From assembly GCA_023313575.1 (NCBI GenBank), contig JAJTTP010000027.1:248001-312000 (forward strand): a stretch of 64,000 nt of DNA. The letters run 5' to 3'. Shown in pieces: positions 1 through 12,152 of this stretch (position 1 is its first letter; each line of letters opens with the position of its first letter). The notes beneath the pieces were generated by a model. That model was not told the DNA's origin and did not search any database. It was given only the letters and a program-made list of their open reading frames with translations. This stretch comes from Eutypella sp. D-1. Lineage: Eukaryota; Ascomycota; Sordariomycetes; Xylariales; Diatrypaceae. A program made the position numbers and the translations under genes.

Positions 1-2893
1 GTCTAGAACCCGATCCCACGCTGCCTGTCCACTTGTAATCCCGGCCCCCCACCCACATGGGGTGCCTCTTTGCCGGGCAGGACGGACAAAGCCAAGTGGG
101 CAAAAGGTACCAGTGCCGAGCTATACGACAAGGGGGAGAGATACATCTCCTTGAAGCCCAGCCCGACCTTGCCACTGCGGCAGCGCGGGCAAGGGGTAAA
201 GGAGAAAATAGAGTACAAAGTACAACGGGTGCATGGGCATAGAAACAGGGCCAGCGAACCCATCCTAATGCGGAAGCTTGATTCTGGAAAGGCTAAAGTG
301 TGAAACATCTTGGCGGGCACATTTTCTTACCTTAAACAAGCTCGAATAGGTCCGCTGCCAGGGGTTCACAAACAACAGGAACAGAAATCCCTTCTCGGTA
401 ACTGACCCCGCCATTCGGCCGGGATTATCTTCGTGACAGAGAGTGGCGATGAGCGGCTGTTCCTGGCTCTTATCTCAAGAAGGTATAGTGCAGGGGCCGC
501 CTCTGGTCTCTCAACGCCACGCGAGAGATCGGAGAGAAAACGAAAGAAACTGAACGAATAACATGTCTGCTGGAACTACGTTTACATTAGGCACGATGAG
601 AAAACAGCGGTGGAAGCTTTACGGCCTTGTCTAGCGATGTGAGGCATATATTAGAGGCCGGTACTGCAGAAAGCCATGTAAGGGTCCCGGAGTACGTGGC
701 ACGCGCAGATTCAAAAAGAACTCATCAGCTTTCAGTTTGACGGCTATACCAACAGCTTATTGGACGTTGGATGCCGAATTAGGGGTCAAAATCGCCATTG
801 AAGAAGCAGTGGGGCAAGAATGGGCGCAGGGCAAATAACTTAAAAGGGGGTTTTGGACAGGGATATGCAAGCCACTCCGACTGGGTGGGCTGAATCTATG
901 AACCCCACATATTCATGACGGGCAGGGATCGTGAAACCCTGAGATACCCAGTAGATCACGAAGTGGGCTTGAACGATTGGCTGATCCAAGGGAAGATCAT
1001 AACGCTGCCACGATCCTATCATATTCTGGGACCAAAATCTTTCGTTACCCTACTGTTATCTGTGCGGTCTCCTTTCGAATCTAGACCCCTGAGCATTCCA
1101 GTAGATGGAAACTCAAAGACAACGCCCAGAAAAACTTACCGTAGTTAAAGAATGGACGAGTACCCTAGCTAGCATTGAGCGCGCGCTTATCTTGGTCTAT
1201 CAAAGTCGTATTGAACCGCGATGCGCGCTTGCGCTTAGAAATAGGTAACGAGCCGAGTCAATTATGGTTCAGCAACATGCCCATGCAGGTACGGTGTCGG
1301 TGGCGGCAAAGGCAGCATCAGTTCAATCCACGTCTAGCACGCTATCTTAAGCCCAGGTCTTACTTCCAGCCTTCTCCTGTCTAGCAAAGAACTAGTATCG
1401 TCCAAGTCAGACAAGAGGCGACGAACTCGAACGCTAACTGGATGTGCCGTGCTATTCTGCCAAGCCTCAAACTGTTTATTCTTACTCATTACCTGCCGCC
1501 GAATGTTTCGTGCATCCTGCCAACCTATGTACATGCATGCCATTACAAGGCCCAAGAGGGCCTAATGCATGTATTGGATGCGCTGGAATTCTGCAGACCA
1601 CTCGTTTTTCTTTTTTTTTTCCTGCTAATGAGACGACGCCAGTACCGTTACTCGCTTCCTTGAACCCTACTGTAGTAATACTATCATGTAAAGCGATGCG
1701 AACGTTGACCTAATAATTTGTTTATCCGCCGAGATACTTCTTTCAAGCAAGTTTGACATGGTGGACCTCGAAGATCGAGTTTACACAGCCGCATAACTAT
1801 CTAAGCAGTCGGTAGTGATACTGACATTTCCTTCTGGTCAACTTCGTAATTGCTGTGAATGCAATCATGTCTCCACTAGATCTAGAACAGGATACGTGTG
1901 CTATTTACGTGTGTAGTCCACGGTAGATTATCTAGATCATCTTGACGATCACCGACGCTGCTAACTTAGTCCTGTCAATGGTTGTCGATCTCGGCCCCTC
2001 ATAGGGGCTTGGTCTAAGTACCAAAACCTGCTTGCCCGCTTACCAGCATCCATACGGGCTTAGGGCGCTGATTGATCGGCGGTGTTCATGCACCACATTT
2101 TTCTCTATTCTATGCCCTCCGGCCAGTTCAATGCGACCGCTTTCGTGCGACAAAGTGGAAATTAACCCTGCTGCCACGTCTATGCGGCCGTCGGCCATGC
2201 CTCCCGTTCTCCCGGCTTCCACTACGTACCGCTTCGCCACTCCAAGGCTTTCAAGTGAAAGCCCGAAGGTGACCTCCGCCCGGCCACCTTCATTCATTCC
2301 GGTCACTAACAGCGCAGACGAAAACCCCACTAAAATCTACCGTCACATAAGCAGCATGTGCCAACTTTGTCACTGTCCCATGGCATCAGCAAACGACGCT
2401 TACACCTGAATGTAATACTCTTTGGTCTAATCGGCCAAAGCCTGGTCGGCCTTCATCGGCCTTGTCCCACGCACCACGATACCGGAGATGCCAATCACAA
2501 GTAGCCACATTTGACATGTCAATATCACAATTTAACCCTTGCCCCTTACTGAAGAAGGTGATATCGCTGCCGGGGATACGCCATTTTCGCGGGAATCTCA
2601 CCGTCGTTAGCCTGGTCGTTCTGTTAACACTAGGACCTCTGCATTCTACGCACTAGCCAAGATGCACGTGGCACCTAGAGTGTCATATATATTAGAAACT
2701 AATTAGTCTGAGTTTTTCCAACGTGCTGCCTTACCGATACTATCAGTTGTCCACATAGACCACCTAAATTCTCAGCCGTCGACACCTCGCTGCTGACCAA
2801 CAGTCAACCAGTCAGGCTACACTAACAACGTCGCTTCCGGCAGAAAATTCGCCATTAGTCAGGGGGTCAAAGCCAAGACTACAGCACTGGGCT
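1..2893. other. Intergenic region, no supported gene
   Basis: About 2.9 kb upstream of the first recognisable gene. Both strands have only short open frames with no recognisable domain, and their splice signals do not link into a longer protein. A stretch near 2040-2400 is open on both strands at once and is relatively GC-rich, which can mark an old coding relic, but no family is recognisable. No tRNA, rRNA or clear transposon end was seen. Confidence 0.5.
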
Positions 2894-4255
2894 TCATAGT
2901 CTCCCATCACGGCTGACCATCCACTCGTTCGTCTGGTCCATACCCATTAAGACTGTCATCAGCATTTTCCCACAGGTGTCGATATCGTCAGGCCTGGCAG
3001 CAGCAATAACCTCTGAAATGTACACATTGGTCACCAAGAACAGTTTACGCTGATTCCAGGCCTCAACGAATTGGCTCGCATCGCTCGCGCCCCACAATTG
3101 TGCTGATATAGTAAAGGTGTGTTGAACAAAAGCTTGGCCGTCGCACTGTAGCGACACATCGCCCTGTATGAGGCGATATAGTCGCAGAAAGAAAAAGACG
3201 ACGAGGAATGTCCGCCGTGCAGACTCCTGAAATATCCAATCCGACCAAAACACCTGCGCCTCGTCAAGGGGAGACAGGCTTGATGATGTTGATCCAGCGT
3301 CTGGATCTGGGAATGAAATGTGTGGAAGCAATGCGATCGCTGTTTGCTCCAGTGCTGCCATGTCATACTCAGCCGACACTCTTATCGGTGCATCACCGTG
3401 AAACAAATGTATAATGCTGTATAGGAGTAAAGCATGTGTTCGCGCCAGCAAGTCGAGCGGTCTAGAGGGAAGCTATTCTACTATCAATGAGGAACCGCGC
3501 GTCGAAATCGTACGCATGGCGAACGGTGCATTGGTGTTATTTCTCGCCAGATACAGCGCACAGCAAGCTTGAGCATCCTGCATACAGCCTGGCATCTCGC
3601 TTTGGTAGAGCAGCGGATGAGACCATGGAGTACTGTTCTCGTAGACCATGTGCCGAGGTGCTGAGAGATACTCCTCTATGCTGTATTGTAGTCGAGTGTG
3701 AAGGAGCATGGCTCGGCGGCGCATTTTCTCATCAGAGATAGGCAGGATGGGTGAACACCATGCTGAGAAGGGATGAAGGGTTAAATCAGTGGTTATTCCA
3801 TTCTCGTAAGGAACATTATCGCCTCCAATCATCGGGTCCTCGGATGCCACGAGATCGGGATTTAGAGCACCGTATGACACGAAAGGGGGAAGGAAAGGTT
3901 CCGGCTCATATAACATTGGTACCTGATTAGGAATTTGGGTGAGGATGCAGTCCGTCATCAGCGCCTGAGTGTCAGTATCGAGCGACTCAGTCAAGGATCG
4001 TGCAGCTTGCTGGAGAACGAGACCAGATGAAATTCTTTCGGTCTGTCTTACCCCGGGCTGCCCGGGGTAACGACAGCGAGTCTTCCTACGGGAGCACCGC
4101 GTACAGGCTGGATGTTTCAAATCACATCTTCGCTTGGATGCTGCACAGGATGCGCACGCTTTCCCACGTGTAGGTGGGTTGCCCCTTTCGAGAGAAGAGA
4201 GAGACGAGTTCATGGTGGATCCAGTGAAGCTACCTGGCCCGTGGTAGAACGGCAT
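2894..4255 (-). pseudogene. Zn2Cys6 transcription factor with an in-frame TAG
   Basis: Fungal binuclear zinc-cluster regulator. From the ATG at 4255 the frame encodes a zinc cluster near residues 34-61 (CASC, then RRCDLKHPACTRC, then TRC; spacing C-x2-C-x6-C-x6-C-x2-C-x6-C). A fungal-specific transcription factor domain follows. The frame stays open to 2894 except for one TAG at 3473-3475. Downstream of it, in the same frame, comes the family-typical stretch PLDLLARTHALLLYSIIHLF. That sequence resumes five codons after the stop (LPSR and then PLDLL), so the stop appears to interrupt a formerly continuous protein of about 452 residues. No GT-AG intron with good signals removes the TAG; the only in-frame option uses a poor GTTCGC donor. 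It is divergent from the broken NmrA-like gene and shares a 0.5 kb promoter with it. The stop could also be a sequence error. The family is secure; the broken state is probable. Confidence 0.75.
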
Positions 4256-4758
4256 GACATATGCGTATGAAGCGAAGATGGCTCTTCAACGGATAATCAT
4301 ATATGCCTGCTCAGCTGTAGAGCGGAACTCTTTCTAAAGCCTCGACATGTAACCATAGAGGTTGCAAGTGCCTACTGGAATATGTCGCCCAATCGAGCAC
4401 GATCAAATATGCTTACTTACTTGCCAATTGAAGGGAGCTTTGCATTAGCGGGCGGACTTCCGCCAGACACCCCCACTTTCCCGCACCTGCACCTCCGCCA
4501 ATCCAGCGTTGATGGCGTTATAGTACCTATTCGCGCCCATGATGCGGTAGCTGTGATGCGTAGCGATCCCTTATAATGATAGCCAGGATAGAATTATCAT
4601 TTACTACTGACAGAGCGCGTCATATGCTGTTGCAAGTATGCCCATCTGGGAAGATGACAATTAGACCACGCCTGGAATAATATAAGTACGCCGGAACCCC
4701 TCTGCTTTTTGAATACCTACGAAATCAACATGTTTTTCTATCTCATGCGAAACTCAAA
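4256..4758. promoter_or_regulatory. Divergent promoter between regulator and NmrA-like gene
   Basis: A 503-nt spacer between two divergent start codons. On the plus strand an AT-rich TATAAG-like box lies near 4680, about 75 nt before the NmrA-like ATG. The head-to-head layout suggests the regulator and the NmrA-like protein were co-expressed. No specific operator is recognisable. Confidence 0.4.
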
Positions 4759-5693
4759 ATGACCAACCCAACTATCTTCGTCGTATCGGCCACCGGGACT
4801 CAAGGAGGTGCTGTGGCTCTCCTGGCCATTAAGAACCAGTGGACTGTCCACGCTACCACGAGGGACCCCAACTCTGCAGCCGCCCAGATGCTTGCATCCC
4901 TTAACGTGAAGATACCCGTGGCGATTGGGATGACGAGGCGGCGTTACGAGAAGGCATGGCTGGGTGCAACTTTCTCTTTCTCAACACATTCCCTGACTTT
5001 GTTGATAAAACTCACGAGCGGAGACAAGCTCAACGAATTCTACGAATTGAGAAAGAGGCCGGTATTGCGCATGTCGTCTACTCAGGTGCATTTCCTGAAG
5101 CGAAGAGTCCAACCCTTACCTCTCATCAACTCGATCTTTTTCAGAATCACTGGATCACTCAAATGGCTAGGGACAAATCTAAGTTGATGGATGACGTCAA
5201 GGAAGCTGGCTTCGATCATTGGACCATATTGCGACCCGGATTCTTCATGGAAAACTTTGTATTGCCCAAAGCGGCGTTCTTCGGAGACATTCACGAGACT
5301 GGTGTCTGGTCTCAAGGGCTGCTGCCATCGACTCGGGTGCCATTGATTGACCACGAAGATATTGCCAAGTTCGCCATTGCCGCCTTCACCGACCCGGGTA
5401 AATTTGGCGGGCAGACTATCTGTCTGGCAAGTAAGTTACTGGATCCGAATGAGATCGGGCGACTGATATCCAAGGCAAGCGGGAAGGATGTACGAGCAAA
5501 GTACCTACTTGATGAGGAGTTTGAAGAAGTAGTGGCCAGGAACCCACCTTCAATTATGCAGCTGTTCATGAGGGATATGTCCCAGTGTGTGGATATGGAA
5601 GCGCTGAAGGGCTGGGGCATCGCACTAGGAAGTTTTGAAGCATTCTTGGAAAGGGAAAAGACTTTGGTGAATGAAACCTATGAGAAACTTTAG
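4759..5693 (+). pseudogene. NmrA-like NAD(P)-binding protein, frameshifted
   Basis: NmrA/HSCARG-type atypical short-chain dehydrogenase fold, a family of NAD(P)(H)-sensing regulators and isoflavone-reductase-like enzymes. The N-terminal part has the Rossmann glycine motif (VVSATGTQGGAVA) and the NmrA-typical TTRDPNSAAAQ strand end. The frame then shifts near 4905-4915. The downstream frame immediately gives GDWDDEAALREGMAGCNF and runs to the TAA at 5691-5693, including HVVYSGAF, WTILRPGFFMENF and VPLIDHEDIAKFA. The two frames differ by one base, as expected from a 1-nt deletion. There is no room for an intron, because conserved residues flank the break directly. Unbroken, the protein would be about 310 residues, normal for the family. 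A sequencing indel is the main alternative. It is the divergent partner of the interrupted Zn2Cys6 gene. Confidence 0.8.
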
Positions 5694-6098
5694 GTTTGAA
5701 GTGAAGCATACGCATGGGCTGACCTATACCTGGCGTTATAACGTCTCCTGTATTCTTCTACAGTCTGAGTCATACCGCGGAGGTGACTGAGTTATAGAGA
5801 AGTGCCCAAGAATATTTTATATGATTCTCGAGCAAGCAGACTCGAGCTTTTCCACCACTTGGGTAAGCAGTCGGGACGGAAGACATCGGTATGAAGGCTG
5901 TTACCTTAGCTACAGAAATGCCGCTAATGGAGACAGTCATGAACTTAAGAGCCCTATGCTTGAATATCAAAGTCTTTATTATAGGCCAATCCCCTTTCGC
6001 AGAGCTACGAAACGACTGCGCGCGGAGGACCAGAGCACCGACTTTGCCCCTATCATGCATCCTGCGACGCACAATAAATAACCGAGAAACCATTCTGT
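5694..6098. other. Intergenic, convergent 3' ends
   Basis: About 400 nt between the ends of the NmrA-like gene (plus) and the HET gene (minus). Only short overlapping open frames are present and no further gene is supported. Confidence 0.5.
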
Positions 6099-8225
6099 CT
6101 AGAGGATCCTGACGACTTGTTTCGGCAACTGTTCGAATAGCTTAAGAGCCGTGTTCTCGTCTCTTCGACCCTCAAAGTCAGCGAGCCCAATCCTTCGATA
6201 AGAGATTGAGCCATCCCCCTCAGTTTCACGAGTAAGAGCCAGGGCCGTTACCACACACTCATCAGGGCCCAGCTGTGCCCGGACAGGTAAACATAGAAAC
6301 CGGTCACATATGTCATTATCCGCATCAAAGTGTACCGACCAAGAAGAGATCGACATGCCACCACTTTGGTCCCGCACCGCTCGAATACGATCTCCTTCGG
6401 TTTCACCCGTTATTTCGAGGGACTTGATAAACTTCCAGCCGTCAAGAAGCTCCGTGCCCTGCGGCAATAACATGGCGGTAGCGAGGCGCCCATTGAGAAC
6501 AATTTCTCCGCCGTCAACCGCTCCCAACTCATCGGAAATATCGGATCGTTCAATACTTGTACTGATCACCTCCGAGAGCCATGATTGTTGGAAACAAGCC
6601 ATGTTTGTATGGAAACTAACCAAAGCATCAATCGAAGCCCACGACCAGGAGGGCGCCCTGTACGTCGAAGGCCTGTGGCCGAGATCTCTTGCGTTCCATA
6701 GTAGACTTTCAGGGAGAGTATTTTCCCAATGTCCAGCAAAATACTGTCCTGTGTTGCTACCAAGCTCGAGCAACGTGGAGCGAACCTCTGCTGCGATTTC
6801 GGAGATGGAAGTGAGTTTGTCGCTGGGTTTGACAACTTCCCGGTCACTGTAATACTCGATAATTCTGTACCAGTCAAGTTGTAGCTGGCGGCACGGCTTA
6901 TCGTCCTCACGGAAGAACGACATGTCGAGGGTTGGCTTGAAAAGGCGTTTGGTACTGGTGCGAGTATATGTCATCGCCTCGGAAGAGGGATCGGGATGCA
7001 GCTCACAGGCATTCGCCTCGTTGCATTCCCAGTATACTTGCTTCGGGCCGAAGAGCAGACTTCGAGGTGCTAGTAGTCGGTCTTGAACAAAATAAGCTTT
7101 CTTTGTCAACGGTGCCCGGTCTAGTGTTAACTTCCAGGACCACGCTCGCTCCAGCTCGAAGACGTGCGGCTCAGGCTGATCAGGGCCCTTTACACAGAGA
7201 TCAACAACCGTAGGGGCCACATCTTTAGGATCCCGAGCACAGAATAATCCTCCGTCGTCGGTTTCGCCACTGAGAGCTACGATGTTCAGAGTACTATTGC
7301 GGATGGTGTCACTACGCTCCGATCGAGCTGCAAGCGGAGGCATGGGCGAGTGGTCCTTCGAGAAACCACACAAGTCGTCGATCCAGATGTAGGTCTCACC
7401 AATTCGTGTGGCGAACTCGCAGGCATCTTGGAATAGCTTCGGTAGTTTCCCCAATTGCTGCCAATCGCAGAATGATGTCCGTGTTGAAGCGCCGAATCGG
7501 GGTTGGCTTTGGGTATCTACACCGTCGTAGTGACTTAAGAACACGTATCTGGTGTCCGAGTCGAGCGTCTTTCCTTGGACGAGACGGAACACTCTATCAT
7601 CAAAGTGATCGTTCCGTAACTCAATGAGCCAGGTCGGGATAAACGAATTCGCGCCACGAGGCCCACACGTAGTGTGGTTGTTATCGCAGTCTCCAATCAT
7701 GTTCTGGATGGTAGCCATAGTAGTGTGATCTCCAGTCGATGGTGAAACATATCGGTTTATGTCCGGATCTGGCTCTATTTGTCTTGGTTAGAGTTGAATC
7801 CTTAACACTAGGATAGAAAGAAGCGGGAAATAGCTACCTTGGTAAGGAGTGAGGTTGAATGTGCCCAGTGTATTGCCGAAGTGCACAAGCATTGCAGGCT
7901 GATCCGAGCTGGAAGTTAAGAAGACCCGAAAAACAGAGAAGTACCCGAAACTCTCTATTTTTCGGTTTCGACCTATGTCTCTCTCACGTGGTCGAAATCT
8001 GCTGCACATGACACAACCTTGGAGGATGGATTTCTGGAAAGACTTGAAATCGGCATGATGCCCAAAGATGATCTTCTCAGGGTCTAGTGTCTCGCTTGGT
8101 TCTGGGATAGGTTCTATTTGCACCTCATCATCGGGCCCGAGGAAATTGTCGAATGTGCCTAGGCGCTTAGCCTTGAACGGATCCCATATGCCCTTCAGGC
8201 CTTGGTGACAGATTTCGCACAGCAT
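6099..8225 (-). CDS. HET-domain (heterokaryon incompatibility) protein
   Basis: Predicted 687-residue protein in two exons, 8225-7838 and 7774-6099. The 63-nt intron has a GTAGCT donor and an AATAG acceptor, and the phase fits. The first exon carries the cysteine-rich N-terminus common in this family (MLCEICHQGLKGIWDP, FGHHADFKSF, GCVMCSRF). The second exon starts with the typical PDPDINRYVSPSTGD link and then the HET domain: YVFLSHYDG, LPKLFQDACEFATRIGETYI, WIDDLCG, and the STLNIVAL strand. TYRAPSWSWASID further on is the usual C-terminal landmark. HET proteins trigger cell death after fusion of incompatible hyphae and behave as fungal innate-immunity modules. The canonical LSHCWG is here LSHYDG, an uncommon variant. 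A TATA-like box lies about 75 nt upstream. It stands alone. Confidence 0.9.
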
Positions 8226-8295
8226 TGTAGCAAACTTATGACCGTCTGGTGGAACTAATGGGTTGATTTTTATTCTGCAGACTGGGACACGGATG

Positions 8296-8306
8296 GGATC
8301 TTATAT
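8296..8306 (-). promoter_or_regulatory. Probable TATA box of the HET gene
   Basis: The minus strand reads TATATAAGATC about 75 nt upstream of the HET start codon, a suitable distance for a core promoter element. Position and sequence are the only evidence. Confidence 0.4.
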
Positions 8307-9035
8307 AGGCAGAGAGTAGATTATTAGAAGGCGATTTTAGTGGCGGGGAGGCGTAGCAGTTTCGTCCAACATCTCAATTTGTCCCCCCAATTGATGTTAA
8401 TGACATAAGCGTGGATGCCTGCTTCAGTACATATGTTCGGTGTGGCCCCCCTTTAGTGGGCCACACACACCATTAAATGATTACATGGGGTTGAACCACG
8501 TAACTGGCAAACAGTGGCTTTTATGATTATCTTTACCACTTTGCAATTATATCATTGGGGAATGAAGGTTAGACGAAGGGTGGGTTCCACAAGGCTTATG
8601 CTTATGTGGGGTAGAGCGGGAGGATTGAAGGGGACGGCACAGACAAGGCAACATACATATCAACAGACAACCAGGCAACACAATTTCGGCGCACTGCAGG
8701 AAGATGCTTGCCATACGGGCGGGACAGATAGAAATGGGCCAATCTCCAGCAACCATACCACCCTAAAGACTATCTCGAATTGAGCCACAATTTCTCGCAC
8801 GTTATATATAGTCTACGTTTAACAAAAATAGCATTTGAAATCAGCTGGTACTTAACTGGAATAGGTAGCGAATGATGATAAAGTTATAATGAAATATATC
8901 AACGAGTTACATGTAGCGAATACACAAATCAACAGCGAAGAAGAACAAAAAAGGATGCCACACCTTCACCGCGCGTCTCCTCACCCTTTGATCCCTTGTC
9001 ATCCACCATCGGTACGATAATTGTGCCTGATCTAT
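8307..9035. other. Intergenic, no gene seen
   Basis: Spacer between the HET promoter and the 3' end of the first secreted-protein gene. Small open frames on both strands lack domains, signal peptides and splice support. Confidence 0.45.
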
Positions 9036-9944
9036 TTAGCACTCCAGAGACTCCCATTCTTCATTCCAGTTATCCCCGGTCTCGGGAGTAATGAGCACAG
9101 TCACACTGTCAGCCGTGCCCAGCTCTAAGGTGGCCATGTAGCTTCCCATCTCATGGTCCGCATCCGCTCTTTTGGCCCAATCCCGGCCCACGTTGAAGCA
9201 AAGTGCGTCAATGTCGTCTTCATTCAACAATACTCCTGTTGCAACCTCGGTGAATTCGTAGCTTATCTTGAAGCCCGGTCCGTTTGCTCGTCTCTCGAGG
9301 CCGCCATCCATAGAGGTGGCAGGAAAGGAGACGTGAGAGAGTGCTGTGCGAGCGCCGAAGCTCATCTGGTGGTCCGAAGTAAGACCATTTGCGTCGCGCA
9401 GGCCCAGGATCTGAATAGTCGCGCCACCATCATCGTCTTCATCATTGCTTCGCGTCGACAGAGACATGATGTTAACTGACTCGAAATCCATCCCACGCTC
9501 GAGGAGATAGTTACTGTAGCTCTCTTGGAGGGTGTCGTGGCGCTTTTGACCGATTTGGATGCCCCTAGTTGGCCTATTGTTCCAGATAACTACGCCGCTG
9601 ATCGCTATGGCTACATATGAGCCTATTGCCGCACCCTTCGCCTCGCATTTCTCCGCGTTCGTCCATGCCTCGCAGGTAGAGTACGCGGAAAAGCCAACGC
9701 CAACGGATGCGATCCCAGTATATGCTGCTACTGCCCGCCATTCTTCTGGGACGCTTTGAACTGCTGTGATAGCCGTGTTGACGATTTGACAGATCTCGCC
9801 AACCTGCCTTTCTACTGGCTGTGTTAAGCTGAAGCTGTCGTACGGGTCCTTGGAGGCAGACGACATCTTGTTTGTTGGGTGAAGTCGAGCAGTGGTTAAG
9901 GGCTCCCATAGAGCAAATAGTCCCAAAAGATTGTAAGCTTTCAT
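9036..9944 (-). CDS. Predicted secreted protein of unknown function, 302 residues
   Basis: An intronless 302-residue frame that I do not recognise. It starts with a hydrophobic leader (MKAYNLLGLFALWEPLTTA) that looks like a signal peptide. Residues about 65-120 hold two small-residue-rich hydrophobic stretches (VAAYTGIASVGVGFSAY and AIGSYVAIAISGVVIW) separated by a segment with two cysteines. They could be membrane-inserting helices or a glycine-zipper hairpin. The C-terminal half is polar and acidic (DEDDDGG near residue 170) and the protein ends with a cysteine. A TATAAATA box lies about 105 nt upstream. It is the first of four secreted-protein genes spread over 6.5 kb. Open-frame length, leader and promoter box support it being real. 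Confidence 0.6.
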   Translation of the reverse strand: MKAYNLLGLFALWEPLTTARLHPTNKMSSASKDPYDSFSLTQPVERQVGEICQIVNTAITAVQSVPEEWRAVAAYTGIASVGVGFSAYSTCEAWTNAEKCEAKGAAIGSYVAIAISGVVIWNNRPTRGIQIGQKRHDTLQESYSNYLLERGMDFESVNIMSLSTRSNDEDDDGGATIQILGLRDANGLTSDHQMSFGARTALSHVSFPATSMDGGLERRANGPGFKISYEFTEVATGVLLNEDDIDALCFNVGRDWAKRADADHEMGSYMATLELGTADSVTVLITPETGDNWNEEWESLEC

Positions 9945-12152
9945 TGTTAAGATATTTGAAGATGAGGCAATATAAGCGGTGGGCTCTTTTGAAGTTGGTT
10001 AAACTTAGGCGAATCGGGATCTGGTAGGATGAGGCTGTTGATATGGATGATATTTATATGTAGCTGGAGAAGAATGTTTATTTATGTTCTGCGCAGGTCA
10101 CCACCCCGTGATAAATGTCTTCCTCAGAGTTCAAGATTTGCAGTGCTAGAGCGTTGACGTCAGACTAACTTGCCTCAAACGCGCCATTGCTGAGCGGAAG
10201 AGGAAGGAGTTCAATCAACGATAGACAACAAGTACAATAAAATGTTCGTTATTCGTCCTTGTCGTCGTCTCGCGTTAGTTCCGTTTCATGTCTATGATTA
10301 CATGAGAAAGAAATCCTACAACGATGTATAACATCTCCGACTATAATACAAGACGTGCTAGCTTATAATTAACGGTCTATTGTCGTTTATTTGTTACAGA
10401 TATCTCGCGAAGGGAAATACTCAGCCCATTTCTTCCTACGGCTTGCGGAATCAACATTGACGATCTCGACTGATTACGCTATTTGCAGTCAGCATGGAGT
10501 TCAGGTCCTGAGTCATTATGACGATCTTACAGCTTTGATAATTTAGATTATCATCAGTTTGGACGCTTTCGGATTATGTTGCCATTATTCTGCATGTCAC
10601 AAGACAGGCACAATCCAATCCAATCCAATTCATCACTAGCGAGAACATGTAGGCGGGGCGAATCTCCCCTGCTCCGTGGATGTGCGGGCTTGTGGCACAG
10701 ATGTAAGGTTCTATAAACTGTGTTGGTTGTTGAATGCAAGTGGCGCAGCTAAGCAATACAAGGGGGTATGTTGGTGGAGGCCCCATTTTATCTTCAGCAC
10801 CTCAGAACACCAACCAACATGGAACATGCTAATAAACAGTTACTAATGACGACATACTCTAATATTAGACATACTTAACTATTGCATGATAATTTACTAT
10901 CTACTAAGCGATGACTGCATAGCAATATCCTTTCCTCGGTCCATTGCGGCCATAGTTATAATGGAGCCTCTATAACTGTCTCAGAGCCTGTCTCCTAAAA
11001 CGCAATGTGTCCATATCATCCTCAGCTGCCATTTATCCCTATCCGCTGTATTCGTGTAGGTCCATACCAAAAAGCGCACCAGAATATTATCACACTTATT
11101 CTATGCACTCATTTCCATACAACGCTGTTCCCGCTGTACTCTGATATCAAGAAGCGTGAAAAGTCAATGCTATTATCATTCACTACAATTGCTATCCCTA
11201 CGGCGTTCACATACCATAACATCACCCAACGAATTTAGGTAGGTTTTCCCCTTCTGTCTAAAAGCCATCGGTCTAACCACCCGCTTACAATCCTAAATGC
11301 CATAGTAGAGGCAAGATCGCTAGCAGGGCAGTCATGGCATTGACAGGTCAGGCCGTACTCATCGAGACCGTGCTCGGCGGATTTGCCGCTGGGTTGGGCC
11401 ACTACGCTATTATGTACTACCTAGCACTCAATCACATCTGGGGTATACACTTTCCAGAGAGTTGTGGATATATGCTTCTCGCGACACTTTCGGCGGCTTT
11501 GTCTGGGGCGGTGATATATGGGCTCTTTGCCAGACCCCGCGAGTGGTATATAATGTTAGGCGAAATACGGATGGTTTGAGGGGGCGGTGTCAAGGAACAG
11601 GGGGCTTTGTATAGTGTAACAAGGAACTTATAGAAAAATGTCAACACAGGCTGCCAGCATTTCTGAAACAATTACGTCCTTCTGCCTTTTACGAAAATTA
11701 CGAAGTGCTTATCGGGCTCAAAAGAATTGATAATAGATATGTGGATAGACCCTTGTGTCGGCATATCCGAGGGAGGGATTATTAGATATGAAATGAGGTT
11801 ACCATTCCCTCTATTTATAGTCTCAGGCCATCTTCGGGCCTAGAGTCCCTAGCTTGCTATATCAGAACCTCCAGATATACGCAAGACTCATAGCGGTTGA
11901 GTCAGCCTTGAAATAGGAATACAGTGCATAGTTGGAGAATGGGTAAGAAATTGGTACAGATGAATCTAAGTTCTAGCGAGTGTGGTGATTGTTATCTATA
12001 GATACATATGGGGCAGATATGCCGCGGAAGAATGGAAATTCAAGTAGAAAGGCCCCGAAACGAGACTCAAAGGACAACAATTCGAACTCCTGAGGCTTCA
12101 GAACTTGGTAGTCAGAGTCGTTGGTAACCAGGTGATCCGGCTAGAGGCCATT
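9945..12152. other. AT-rich intergenic region
   Basis: About 2.2 kb. A TATAAATA-type box for the upstream secreted-protein gene lies at 10051-10058 (minus strand). The only frame with any protein character is the weak two-helix candidate at 11334-11579, listed separately. No RNA gene or element ends were recognised. Confidence 0.45.
11334..11579 (+). CDS. Possible small two-helix membrane protein, 81 residues
   Basis: A short intronless frame with a good start context (GTCATGG). It contains two hydrophobic segments, about residues 8-31 (VLIETVLGGFAAGLGHYAIM) and 44-63 (GYMLLATLSAALSGAVIYGLF), followed by a basic residue pair. No family is recognised. It could be a real small membrane protein, a fragment, or chance. 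Confidence 0.25.
   Translation: MALTGQAVLIETVLGGFAAGLGHYAIMYYLALNHIWGIHFPESCGYMLLATLSAALSGAVIYGLFARPREWYIMLGEIRMV

Noticed and set aside
2032..2409. Overlapping open frames of 125 and 96 codons on opposite strands
   Set aside because: Neither shows a domain, leader or splice continuation. One may be a relic, but a gene is not supported.
3452..3533. Intron removing the TAG in the 2.9-4.3 kb regulator
   Set aside because: The GTACGA donor with either nearby acceptor gives a stop or a frame change. The only in-frame option uses a weak GTTCGC donor and deletes a segment that looks conserved.
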